A stretch of 64,000 nucleotides of DNA from Vitrella brassicaformis (lineage: Eukaryota; Sar; Vitrellaceae), in assembly GCA_001179505.1 (NCBI GenBank), contig CDMY01000113.1, positions 45,672 through 109,671 of the forward strand, given 5' to 3'. The stretch's first letter is position 1; the number at the start of each line of letters is the position of its first letter. The notes under the pieces were generated by a model. That model saw nothing but the letters and a program-made list of their open reading frames with translations, had not been told where the DNA came from and ran no database searches. Positions 10,086 to 19,366 of the stretch are shown here, piece by piece. The translations under genes were made by a program, and so were the position numbers.

Positions 10086-10516
10086 ACGTCGCACGGTGGT
10101 GGTGGTGAGCTCTCATGGGACTCTGAGGAGGTGCAAGAGTGCGTTAAGCACCTCTCGTTGGTGGAATTGTCACAGGTAGGTGCACCGCACCCATCGTACA
10201 CACGGCTGGCACCGAAGACACCCATCCATGTGTGCGTGCAGGAGGTGCCTGCACCGGCCCTTTCCACCCTATCCCATCGCCCCGACGAGCCCATGACGTC
10301 AGGCGAACCATCGACATGGGAGCGTAGAGGCCATGGCCTGCTGCACGCACCAGCGACATCACCCCGCAGTGAGACACAGGTACCTGCAACGCATACGAAA
10401 TACAGACGAATTGGACACACAAGTGCCGTGTGTCGTTGTCGGTCTCAAGGATCGTTGCCTACATTTTATATTTGTCGGCCTATTTTCCTCGTGACTCCGC
10501 ATCCACCACCGAGAAG
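10086..10516 (+). CDS. Hypothetical exons upstream of YILY copy 7 (tentative)
   Basis: Exon 10086-10175 encodes TSHGGGGELSWDSEEVQECV and KHLSLVELSQ between a CAG acceptor and a GTAGGT donor. It joins in phase 0 to 10242-10368 (EVPAPALSTLSHRPDEPMTS...). The next exon carries RIVAYILYLSAYFPRDSAST and a possible donor GTAGGA after about 10516. The phase into the YILY exon is not settled and no ATG exon is assigned. No known domain. Confidence 0.28.
10460..10471 (+). repeat. YILY exon core, copy 7
   Basis: TACATTTTATAT in RIVAYILYLSAYFPRD. Confidence 0.7.
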
Positions 10517-10670
10517 GTAGGACTACACGTCGAGTGGGTTTCGAGAGGGCATCTTTGACTGCAGGCTCGGCATGATGGCGATGCTCTGCTCCGCACATCA
10601 GCCAGGTACACTCGCTGCATGGATCCATTCACGTATTCCTATGTGTTTATGTATGTGTTCTGTCCAACAG

Positions 10671-12052
10671 GCGTCTCACTCATGTCGTTCTGCAAGCGAC
10701 ATGAAGCCCGTTCGGCCCCTCGTCAAGCTCGTGATGGCCGTCGACGGCTGGTACGGCACGAGGCCGTGCTTTGTTGCGATGCCGTGTCGTCGTTCAAGTG
10801 TCTGAGGCAGCTCACAGGGGGCAGGGGGGAGTTTTCTGTCGTTGACGGGGTTTTGACGAGGGGCGACACGAGACTGTCCGCGGTGGCCAAGTACCTGAGT
10901 CGCGACCAGCGGCAAGAGGGCAGCGAGAGGGCAGCACATCTGCGTGAGCGTCTGGAGGAGGAGGCCGCGAGAATGAGGGACGTGGTCCGTGCCGCCAAGC
11001 CCGTGCCACAGTACAAGATCGACCACCTCTTCGACGGCCATGTGGAGCCGACGGGCAGTGCCGTCCTCGCGCCTGAGGTGCTGGTGTTTGCCGACGACCT
11101 CGAGAGGCTCCGGCCGGTGGTGACGGCGGATGGGCAGACACTCCGTGGGGCTGGTGCGTGCTTAGTGATGACCAAACTCGGCGAGGGTGAGTCCGTCCGC
11201 CCGAGACACCGGCACCAATCACACTCACTGCATGAATGCGTCCATTATCCCTCTGTGTTTGTGAATGTATTCTGTCCGACAGGCGTGTCACTCATGTCGT
11301 TGTGCAAGCGCCTGAAGCCCGTCCGGCCCCTCATCAAGCCCGTGATGGCCGTCAACATGATCCTCCTCCTCGAGGCCCTCCACAAGCAGACGAACATCAC
11401 CCACGGGGACATGCACGGCGCCAATATGGTGGTGCTGGATGAGAGGACGGGCGAGCTGGGGCTGATCGACTTCGAGACGGCCCGAAACATGGCCCACAGT
11501 CAGCACACCAAGCTGGCCAGCCGCCCTCGTGCCCCCTGCACGACCATCGACAACCTCAAGGCCATCATGGAGGGTCGAAGCATGGTGGACGAGACCGTGT
11601 CCTTCAACTCCGACGTCGTGTCCGTGGCGTGCATGTTGGTGAACCTGGCGTTTGACGGCTGCATATCGGCGCTGTTCACCTACGACATGGCCCGCAACAC
11701 GATCCAGGAGGTCGTCGACGCATGCGAGAGCTGCAAGATCATCAACATCGAGGAGGCCAAGGACGCCTATATCGCCGCCGTCAACACAGTACACACCAAG
11801 GCCACCGAGAAGCTGGTCCACGACACCTACATGACCCCCTCCACCGCCCCGCTCTGCCAGAAGGCCCTCGACACCTACAGGGACGTCTGCAGCGGCCATG
11901 CCAACGGGCTGGGCGCAGAGCAGCTGCGGGACATGCTGCGGACATGCTGCTGCGGCAAAAAAATGCTGTGTATCTCCGATCGCTGCCTGCATTTTATATT
12001 TGTCGGCCTGTTGCCCTCGTGTCTCCGTATCCATCATCGAGGACTGGCATGA
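10671..12052 (+). CDS. Atypical protein kinase-like protein
   Basis: Exons 10671-11186 and 11283-12052 join in phase 1 (G|GC). The first in-frame ATG is 10682 but an earlier exon is likely. N-lobe: LSAVAKYLSRDQ (VAxK-like Lys), helix RLEEEAARMRDV, and a hinge-like LVMTKLGEG split by the intron. C-lobe: catalytic loop THGDMHGANMV, with Asp and Asn in the HxDxxxxN positions, and GLIDFETA, where DFE replaces DFG. About 180 further helical residues follow to CCCGKKM. The last 20-odd codons run into YILY copy 8 in a different frame. The HGDxHxxN form resembles aminoglycoside-phosphotransferase/choline-kinase and some orphan eukaryotic kinases; substrate unknown. The 10671 exon start is a near copy of the 11283 exon start but is read in a shifted frame after the first ten codons. 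Confidence 0.55.
11988..11999 (+). repeat. YILY exon core, copy 8
   Basis: TGCATTTTATAT (Tyr to Cys in the IAACILYL frame). The block continues SACCPRVSVSIIEDWHEAAK to a stop at about 12071. An alternative frame gives a basic then helical tail (VEVMEKTLDALDEAERDIEA) ending at 12183. Confidence 0.6.
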
Positions 12053-12378
12053 AGCGGCCAAGGAGCAATGAGTCAAGAGGCTCTACAAGCGTTGTGGAGG
12101 TGATGGAGAAGACGCTCGACGCGCTTGATGAGGCAGAGCGCGACATCGAGGCCACGCTGGAGCAACTGCATGACAGGCCGTAAGCGACCCAGTCAGTAAT
12201 ATCCTTCCTCCACGTGACACGAGCAAGGTAGGACGTGCATGTTGAATGAAACTCGAGAAGACTCTGTGTCGTGCGTGCTGCAGGCGCAAGAGATACGTCA
12301 GCTAGGAAGGGACCGACGATTGAAGCCTGCTGTGTGGCGTGGTGGTCATGCCCTCCTGCTTTGCCGTCTGAAGCAGAC

Positions 12379-12965
12379 ATGTCGGACCGACATGAATATC
12401 CGCACATCAACCCGGTGAGGGAGCTGCACTTCATCTCTACGTCAATCTGCATCTGTGTTTGTCCAGATGTTTGAGGACATCGAGAGTCGAACAAAGTGCT
12501 CTTCGAGCCACATTCACGAGCCTGAGAGGGCCGCACATGCGAGAACATCCCTCGCACGAGAACGGAGCTGTACCCGTATGTTGGGGTGAAGGAGGGATGG
12601 TGCGTGGGCAAAATGCATGCGTCCAGATGGTTTGTGTTTGCAGCGAGGAAGATGATGAGTACGCCTCCCTCAAAAAGGCCAAGGGCAAGAAGGGCAGCCC
12701 AAGAAGCCCATCAACCGGCAGCAGCAGGAGCGGGCCAACACGACCCAGCAGCAGCAGGGCGGCACCACGGGCGGGGTGAGTGAGGACAGGAAGACACAGT
12801 GGGTGTGGTGTGGTGTGGTGTGGTGTGGCGACGCTGACCATCTGTCTGTCTGTTTGTATTGATTGTACCCTCTGTGTTTTGGTAGGTGGTGCAGACCATC
12901 AAGGAGCGCCTGGGCACCACCCCGTTCAAGCCGAGGACCAGCCGCCCGAGTCGTTCCTACACGTA
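12379..12965 (+). CDS. Possible 5' exons of the CBM20 gene (tentative)
   Basis: Candidate exons: 12379-12414 (MSDRHEYPHINP, donor GTGAGG); one from 12471 (MFEDIESRTKCSSSHIHEP...); one from about 12645 (SEEDDEYASLKKAKGKKG, then in a shifted frame KKPINRQQQERANTTQQQQ); and 12886-12961 (VVQTIKERLGTTPFKPRTSR...), which ends at a GTAAGA donor just before the N gap. The Gln-rich exon changes frame internally, so at least one piece is wrong or broken. Beyond the gap, candidate exons include 13381-13482 (PKLPSICSKND...) and one near 13590 (NDADIINMLAARSGQGVIMP). Confidence 0.25.
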
Positions 12966-12974
12966 AGAACACCC

Positions 12975-13274
12975 NNNNNNNNNNNNNNNNNNNNNNNNNN
13001 NNNNNNNNNNNNNNNNNNNNNNNNNNNNNNNNNNNNNNNNNNNNNNNNNNNNNNNNNNNNNNNNNNNNNNNNNNNNNNNNNNNNNNNNNNNNNNNNNNNN
13101 NNNNNNNNNNNNNNNNNNNNNNNNNNNNNNNNNNNNNNNNNNNNNNNNNNNNNNNNNNNNNNNNNNNNNNNNNNNNNNNNNNNNNNNNNNNNNNNNNNNN
13201 NNNNNNNNNNNNNNNNNNNNNNNNNNNNNNNNNNNNNNNNNNNNNNNNNNNNNNNNNNNNNNNNNNNNNNNNNN
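12975..13274. other. Assembly gap of 300 N, flanked on the right by poly-C
   Basis: Exactly 300 N, with ACCC to the left and a run of 17 C to the right. The second gap in the window is also exactly 300, so the length is probably a placeholder. Confidence 0.95.
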
Positions 13275-13847
13275 CCCCCCCCCCCCCCCCCGCCACACCG
13301 TCAGTCAGTCCATCGTGCATCCATCGCCATTTGACACATCTGCCTGCCGGCCTGCCGGCCTGCCTTTTGTGTGAGCAGCCCAAGTTGCCCTCGATCTGCT
13401 CCAAGAACGACAGTCCCTCGCCTGGACCCAATCTCGCCCCCGTAGGCACAGCACACATCATCCATTCCACACCACAGCTGATGTAAGTAACACACAACGA
13501 GCCTGCACACTCCCTCTCTGTCTCTCTCTGTGTGTGTGTCTCTCTCTGTGTGTGTGGGGCGTGGGGGTAGGTGGTGGATGCTTCCAGAATGACGCCGACA
13601 TAATCAACATGCTAGCGGCCAGAAGCGGGCAGGGTGTGATCATGCCCCCCAGCAAGGGCAAGATCAACTCGGGCGGGGGGTTTCCAGGATTTACACCAGC
13701 CTCAATAAGACCACACCACACCACACCTAACACCACACCACACAACAGATAGGTAGCAGCAGCAGCAGTGTTGTCCTGATGAACCACGGGCAGCAATTGA
13801 TTGCATCATCCAGCGGCCTGTGTGTGTGTGCACGTGTGTGTGTGTAG

Positions 13848-14750
13848 GGTACGGAGGAGGGCGGAGCGGTCGTCCAGTTCAATGTAGAGTGCGGAGAAAC
13901 GGTGGAGGGGCAGCAGGTCTTCGCGTGCGAGCCGCACGAGCTGGGCAACCTCAACGGGGGCGACGCGTTGAACCTCGCCAATGCCGTGCCGCTTAGGACA
14001 TCCTCTGAGGTCTACCCCAAGTGGACATCCGAGCCAGTCGTCCTCAAGACCGTTCCCCAGACCGGCCACTTCAAGTACAAGTACTACAAATACGACCCCA
14101 ACACTGAGGGGCACACCTGGGAGACCACCTATGGCGCAGTGCGCCAGCATCGCACCATGCCCGTCAAGATGGGCCATAAGACCACCCAACACGACGTATG
14201 GGAGGTCGTCCAGGCCAAGAGCACCACCTACGATGAGCTGGTCCGAGGTGGGTAGGTGGATTGACGAAGGGAGGGAGGGCGGGCGGGCGGATCTGTATGT
14301 GTGTGCGCACAACATAATCCTCTGTGCCTGTGTAGCTGTTCCCAAGAGGGCCATCGAGGACGACAACGAGTCAGAAGGCCCCAAGAAGGTGCGGCACCGC
14401 ACCCACGACAACCAACAGCTGACGCGTCCACTATACTCTTGTTTGTGTGTTCTGTCTGTTGCGCTGGTGGCCGGATGTGCTGTGCTGTGCTGTAGCGGGG
14501 CCGTTTCGAGGACGAGGTAGCCGTAGCTGCTGCTGCTGTGCAGACCGACACGGATCATCAGGTAAGTAAGGTTCGCATCCGTGTGTCTGTGTGTGCTCAT
14601 CTTCATCTTTTGGGTACTCGATGCCATTCACCTCATCAGGCCTCTGCACATGGAATCCAGGCTCACGAGGAGGCCGGCGTAGAGGTATGTGGGCGGGCGA
14701 CCATGTGGCAGGCAGATGTGTTTTGTTCTACTCTACACACCGTCGCCCTC

Positions 14751-14781
<31 letters not shown>

Positions 14782-14852
14782 GCCGTCAGGAGGAGGGTAA
14801 TCTGGGCGAAAAGTTGGTTGAGGACGGGGAGTTGGTTGAGGACGTTGGTTGA
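13848..14852 (+). CDS. CBM20 starch-binding domain protein (3' exons)
   Basis: Exons 13848-14247, 14336-14388, 14496-14561, 14640-14684 and 14790-14852 close in phase to a TGA at 14850-14852, giving 208 aa. The first exon carries a CBM20-like fold: VVQFNVECGETVEGQQVF, the strand HELGNLNGGDALNL, the loop VPLRTSSEVYPKW, and GHFKYKYYKYDPNTEGHTWE. Conserved Trp and aromatic residues fall where CBM20 binds starch helices. The rest is acidic/basic linker (AVPKRAIEDDNESEGPKK, RGRFEDEVAVAAAAVQ). No catalytic module is visible; one may lie upstream, across the gap. The role would be attachment to starch-type glucan granules, as in other starch-storing algae. This is the clearest enzyme-family domain in the left cluster. 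Confidence 0.65.
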
Positions 14853-14869
14853 GGATGGTGTTGAGGACG

Positions 14870-15592
14870 AATGGTTGAGGACCAGAACACTGGTCGCTGG
14901 TGTTGGGCCCTGGCGCCGAGCTGGATGGAGAGGGAGGCGGAGACGACCAAGCCGAGGCGGAGGAGGCGTCACGAGAGGGGGGAGGGGAGGGGGAGGGAGA
15001 CGAGGAGGAGCAAAACGAGATTATCGAGGGCTGGTTCAACCTGCGGGGCGAGATGCGTGAGGATGGGCTGCTGCGGGGGGAGGGCAAGGGGGAGGAGGTG
15101 CTGATCGGCGAGCCGAGTGTGTCGTACGGCCTCGGGATGATCAACTTGCCGCCATCAGAGGCCGCCCACTCATCGACACCGTCATGGAGATGGCAGGGCC
15201 AGAAGCCGACCCGGAGAGGATGGAGCTGCTCATGGGGATGGAGTGGGAGGAGGCGCGGAGCTCCTTTATGACCGACACAGGCCAACCCCTGCACCACGGG
15301 CAGCCTTCTCCGGCTGTTGAACCGTGTCCTGAGGGCCATCTCGTGCATCTGGGGCTTCTGCACCCCTCGGTCTGCGGAGGAAGTGTACCTCATAGAAAAG
15401 CTGGGCGAGGCAGTGAGTCCTTGTAATGTACCAAGCGCCGCATACGCTTTCACAATCTTTTCTCTCTCTTGTTCTTGTTGTGTGCAGGTTGTGCATGCGG
15501 GCTGTCGTCGGTCATCGATCGCCGCCTACATTTTATATTTGCATGTCTCGTCCGACATTCGGCTACGTTCTCACGGCCTTTCACGTCGTTGA
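14870..15592 (+). pseudogene. Decayed paralogue of the 6-kb gene, ending in YILY copy 9
   Basis: Coding-like patches in three frames. First, an acidic stretch to EIIEGWFNLRGEMREDGLLR and SVSYGLGMINLPPSEA. After a frame change near 15170, PLIDTVMEMAGPEADPERME and MEWEEARSSFMTDTGQPLHH. After a second change near 15310, LRAISCIWGFCTPRSAEEVY and LIEKLGEA. The last patch joins in phase 0 across GTGAGT...CAG (15414-15487) to VVHAGCRRSSIAAYILYLHV and a stop at 15590-15592. Frame changes in both directions and no plausible introns suggest a pseudogene. Confidence 0.35.
15527..15538 (+). repeat. YILY exon core, copy 9
   Basis: TACATTTTATAT in SIAAYILYLHVSSDIRLRSH. Shares more than 100 nt with copies 10 and 11, extending past the stop codon into CAGCAGATGAACACCGGCAG-like DNA. 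Confidence 0.75.
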
Positions 15593-15836
15593 GAGACGCC
15601 AGCAGATGAACACCGGCAGGGCGGAGAGGGCGGGGGATGCCGCCCCAATGGAGAAGTCGAGTCGTCCAACAAGAAGTTGAAACGTCGAGGAAGACATCTT
15701 GGCCGTCCAGTGCCGCCCACCCACACAGCGCCCTCCCAGGGTCAGGAGCTTTCCGATGCCTCGCCCAACAGGGTGCTCGACTCCCGACGTCGCCGAGCTG
15801 CCAAACCCCTAACCGCCCTCCTAGGGTCAGCCGTCC

Positions 15837-16330
15837 ATGATGATGGAAGATGCTCGGGGCGGCGGCCAGGCCTCCCGTGCTAAGAGGGCCATCCAGGCAG
15901 AGAAAAAGACGTCAGGCCAGGGGGTGGAGGAGGGACACCGGCAACAGGGAAAGGAGGACGGCGTAGAGTCGCCGCCAGCCAAGAGGGCCAGAGCAGAGCA
16001 GGTCGGCGTCAATGGCTCGACAGCGGCAGCAGCTGCTGCTGCTTCTTCCCAGGACCACACTGCAGCAGCCCCCGCCCCTCTCTTGACCAACGTGGCCAGC
16101 AAGGCGCCCCCTGCCAACAGAGCCGCCATGGCCGCCGAACCTGACGCCCACATGGCGCCGGCAGACAGCAGCGGGGAGTCGACCCCCAGGGCGGAGACCA
16201 CACCCTCGATCCCCTGCACATGCCAACCTTACAGACAGGTGAGAGACACACGCACGCCTCACATGTGTACATGCGTCCTTTGATGAATGCTTTGTCTTGG
16301 TGTGTGCAGGCGGTTTCTGGTCACGTGTGA
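15837..16330 (+). CDS. Small nuclear-type hypothetical protein, Ala/Lys-rich
   Basis: ATG at 15837 (MMMEDARGGGQASRAKRAIQ) opens exon 15837-16238. It joins in phase 0 over GTGAGA...GTGTGCAG to 16310-16330, where AVSGHV ends at TGA, giving about 140 aa. It contains a bipartite basic patch around PPAKRARAEQ and an Ala-rich low-complexity run, suggesting a disordered nuclear protein. No known domain. The composition is compatible with chance in this GC-rich DNA. Confidence 0.3.
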
Positions 16331-16602
16331 GAAGCAAGCAACGTCTCTTCACGTTACCTCCAGAAAGCAGCGTGTTGGCGACGTCGTCCACAGCGCATAC
16401 GATTCCCTCCTCGCCACCACCCCCAATCCAATCTCGGTCAGTCCTCGGTCAGTCGGCCGGCCATCACACATTCATCGCAATCGACACACGGCCACCCATG
16501 TGAATGCGTCTCTGTCCTGCCTTCAGACCTTCAGACGCGCATCACACGAGTCATCTCCAAGAATGTCTTCCCCCCGCAGTGGCGTTGAGATCGATCGCCG
16601 CC

Positions 16603-16614
16603 TACATTTTATAT
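16603..16614 (+). repeat. YILY exon core, copy 10
   Basis: TACATTTTATAT in SIAAYILYLHVSSDIRLRSH followed by a stop. Shared DNA continues downstream in a second open frame (LTAFHVAEGHQQLNIGRAER) to about 16720. Confidence 0.75.
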
Positions 16615-16965
16615 TTGCATGTCTCGTCAGACATTCGGCTACGTTCTCACGGCCTTTCACGTCGCTGAGGGACACCAGCAGCTGAACATCGGCAGGGCGG
16701 AGAGGGCGGGGGATACCGCCCAAATGGAGGAGGACGTCATCTTGGAGGGAGGTGGAGACCGCCGACTGGCGGATGTACAGCAGGGAGAGGGAGATGGCGG
16801 TTGGGTGGGCGGAGGGATGTGGTGGTGCCCGGTGCTGACGGCCATGGGGCCGAGGCGGCCACGAATGCGGTAAGGAAGCGACAGCAGCAAAGTGAGTCCT
16901 CCCCGCATTCTCAAGAGCGCTCTTGTGTTGGTCTTCTCATGCCTTTTGTCGTGTTGTTCACGCAG

Positions 16966-17593
16966 GTGCCCTTTACCTCAGCTGTGCCTGAGGCCGACCA
17001 TGAGAGGAGGGCGGCGCCGGGGCCCTTTCCTGGCCAGACTGCCTTGTCCAGCGGCCAGCAGATGGACTTAGATGCCAGTCGTGGTGGGGGCGATGGTGGT
17101 GATGGGTCGGCAGCCGCTCCTTGTGCGGCACATGACCATGCAGCTCCATCCAATGCACAATCAGCATCGGTACGACAGCAAGAGTCCACACACACACATG
17201 AAGGGTAACTCGACGTCCTTGGTGTCCGTGAGTGAATGCGCAACGCAGGCGGCGAATGCGCAACGCGACGACACAGGCACGGCGGACGGAGGCCAGGCTG
17301 TACGAGGCCACGCTGGCGTGACGGAGGGGGGCGGTGATCAGCAGTCTGTCGCCAACCTCAGGACGGTGCAAGGGGTGCCCTACAGCGCCTCGCGCGCTGC
17401 ACTACCGCCTGGGCCCTGCTGCGTCTACCCATTAATGGTGGTCAAGAGGTGCAACACCAGCAACGAGATCGCCTGCCACGCCCTGATGTCACTCCGAGGC
17501 GTCGCCCCCTCTGCGCCGCTCCCCGACACACCGATCGGTCCGGGAGTCGCGCCGGGGCTGATCAGCTCCTGCTGGCGCGATTCTGCGGCATGA
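16966..17593 (+). CDS. Hypothetical two-exon fragment, frame-broken at its 3' end
   Basis: Exon 16966-17169 (VPFTSAVPEADHERRAAPGP..., Asp/Gly-rich) joins in phase 0 to 17249-17593 (AANAQRDDTGTADGGQAVRG... TVQGVPYSASRAALPPGPCC... KRCNTSNEIACHALMSL), stop at 17591-17593. Just before the stop another frame becomes coding-like (LLLARFCGMRSAHDCEANYC, AYAPFIAYQHEAQQAGTEG) to 17694, suggesting a frameshift near 17480-17560. No known domain; could be a pseudogene. Confidence 0.3.
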
Positions 17594-17708
17594 GATCCGC
17601 TCACGACTGCGAGGCCAACTACTGCGCGTATGCCCCCTTCATCGCTTACCAACACGAGGCACAGCAGGCCGGCACGGAGGGCATTCAAGAAGATTAGCAG
17701 GGCAGGCC

Positions 17709-17987
17709 GGCTCTGCGCGTGAGGGGCCTGGAGGCGAACGAGTTCGTCATGATGGCCGTTCCTGCCCCCTGCTGGAGCTCTTCGACGAGCCGGGCCTGCA
17801 GTGGACCAAGAGGTGGGTCGACATCCTCGCCGACATATCCGAGAAGGCGGCTCTGCGCGTGAGGGGCCTGGAGGCGAACGAGTTCGTCATGATGGCCGTT
17901 CCTGCCCCCTGCTGAGCTCTTCGACGAGCCGGGCCTGCAGTGGACCAAGAGGTGGGTCGACATCCTCGCCGACATATCCGAGAAGGG
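17709..17987 (+). repeat. 140-bp tandem duplication inside a decayed coding region
   Basis: Two consecutive copies, from GGCTCTGCGCGTGAGGGGCC to CGACATATCCGAGAAGG, period 140 then 139 because copy 2 lacks one G (CTGCTGGAGC versus CTGCTGAGC). The content looks coding in two frames (LRVRGLEANEFVMMAVPAP, then LELFDEPGLQWTKRWVDILA). The unit is not a multiple of three and copy 2 carries the deletion, so the reading frame is lost. DNA after copy 2 continues GLRQRQGERPKLE and a stop. Confidence 0.8.
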
Positions 17988-18239
17988 GCTGCGGCAGCGG
18001 CAAGGCGAGCGGCCCAAGCTCGAGTAGATCGAGGACAGCCTCTTCGCCGCGCTCGAGCTCCTCGAGCCGGTGGTGGTGCCCCCGCACCTGCTGACGAGGT
18101 GCCCGTGCAGATGGGCATGCCCGAGGAGAGAGGGACAACAGACTGTAGGCAAACACGGATGAGAGCACCAACTAGAGCAATGCATCTCGGTCACTCTTAT
18201 GTGTGTGCGTGTGTGTGGGTGGGTGTGTGCCTCTCAGAG

Positions 18240-19152
18240 CGTGTGTGTGAGAGATCCGATGACTCGGAAGGCGAGACGGCGCCAGGAGGCTCGGGCGGAT
18301 CCCCGGCGTCGGACCCCTTGATGCCACCGCATCACCGTCCCCATCACCACCACCCGCCCCACCTGCGTCGCCCAACACACAGCCACCTCCATCACCGCCT
18401 CCCCACGACGCACCAGACGAGGCCGAGCCCGCGGAGGCACACCCGTCACCACCCACCCTTACAGCAATGCCGCCACACACCGAGGCCAAGGACGAGATAC
18501 CGCCCTCACCGACCACACCCCCTCTCGTCTACGCCACGCAGCCTGCCGGCGAGGCCACAGAGGAGACGCCACAGCCCGCACCAGATACCCCTGCTTCGCG
18601 GGCTGACCAAACCCAGCACCTACCGGCCGCAGCCACGCAGGAAGACCCCGGTGCATCCGCTGCCCCGCGCGCCGCCGCCAGAGAGGAGACACCGCAGCCA
18701 CTACCACACATCCCATACCCGCCGGCCGCAGCCGCGACGATGGCACCACACCACCCGGTCCATCCCCTGCACCACGCACACCACACGCAGCTGTACCAGC
18801 TACCGCCCTCATCCCCGCCCACACTCCCTCCTGTGCCGTTGATGTACGGCACCAACATGGCGGCCCACCAGGTGCATTACAAGTTCGGCCACGCCAAGGT
18901 CGTCACCTCCCCCACCTGGCGGGCGGCAAAGTCGAGGACGGGTGGCACAAGAACCCACTGACGGCGCAGTGGGAATGGTGGGAGGAGAGCGACGAAGGAG
19001 AGGGCCAGTACGAGATCAGGGGGGCCTGTGTGCAGGTTGTGCATGCGGGCTGTCGTCGGTCATCAATCGCCGCCTACATTTTATATTTGCATGTCTCGTC
19101 AGACATTCGGCTACGTTCTCACGGCCTTTCACGTCGCTGACAGACACCAGCG
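18240..19152 (+). pseudogene. Pro/His-rich decayed gene ending in YILY copy 11
   Basis: A Pro/Thr-rich frame from 18467 (MPPHTEAKDEIPPSPTTPPL ... PLMYGTNMAAHQVHYKFGHA) reaches KVVT near 18905. It then needs a frame change to continue as HLAGGKVEDGWHKNPLTAQW and EWWEESDEGEGQYEIRGACV to the acceptor CAG at 19033-19035. The next exon is VVHAGCRRSSIAAYILYLHV ending at TGA, the same exon as at 15,488. The NPLTAQWEWW segment is reminiscent of carbohydrate-binding or beta-sandwich domains, but I cannot name it. Confidence 0.3.
19074..19085 (+). repeat. YILY exon core, copy 11 (last)
   Basis: TACATTTTATAT in SIAAYILYLHVSSDIRLRSH, stop after LSRR. The preceding exon start GTTGTGCATGCGGGCTGTCG matches copy 9. 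No further copy seen in the remaining 45 kb. Confidence 0.75.
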
Positions 19153-19366
19153 GCTGTGGTGAGTGAGTGGGTGAATGAGTGAGTGAGATGGGTTGGTTGG
19201 CTGCTCTGAGGGATGAACGATAGATGGATGTTGGACAAAATGAGCTTGATTCAAGTTACTCCATGATGGGTCAGGCACTCACAAACAGCGAACGGCCGTC
19301 TGTCTGGGGGGGACACCGTACACACATGTCGGCCACTGAGAAGCCTCTGTCGACATTCCGCATTCG

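Noticed and set aside
1-19200. Transposon array carrying the repeated blocks
   Set aside because: I found no transposase, integrase or reverse transcriptase signature, no terminal inverted repeats and no obvious target-site duplications. Segmental duplication explains the blocks.
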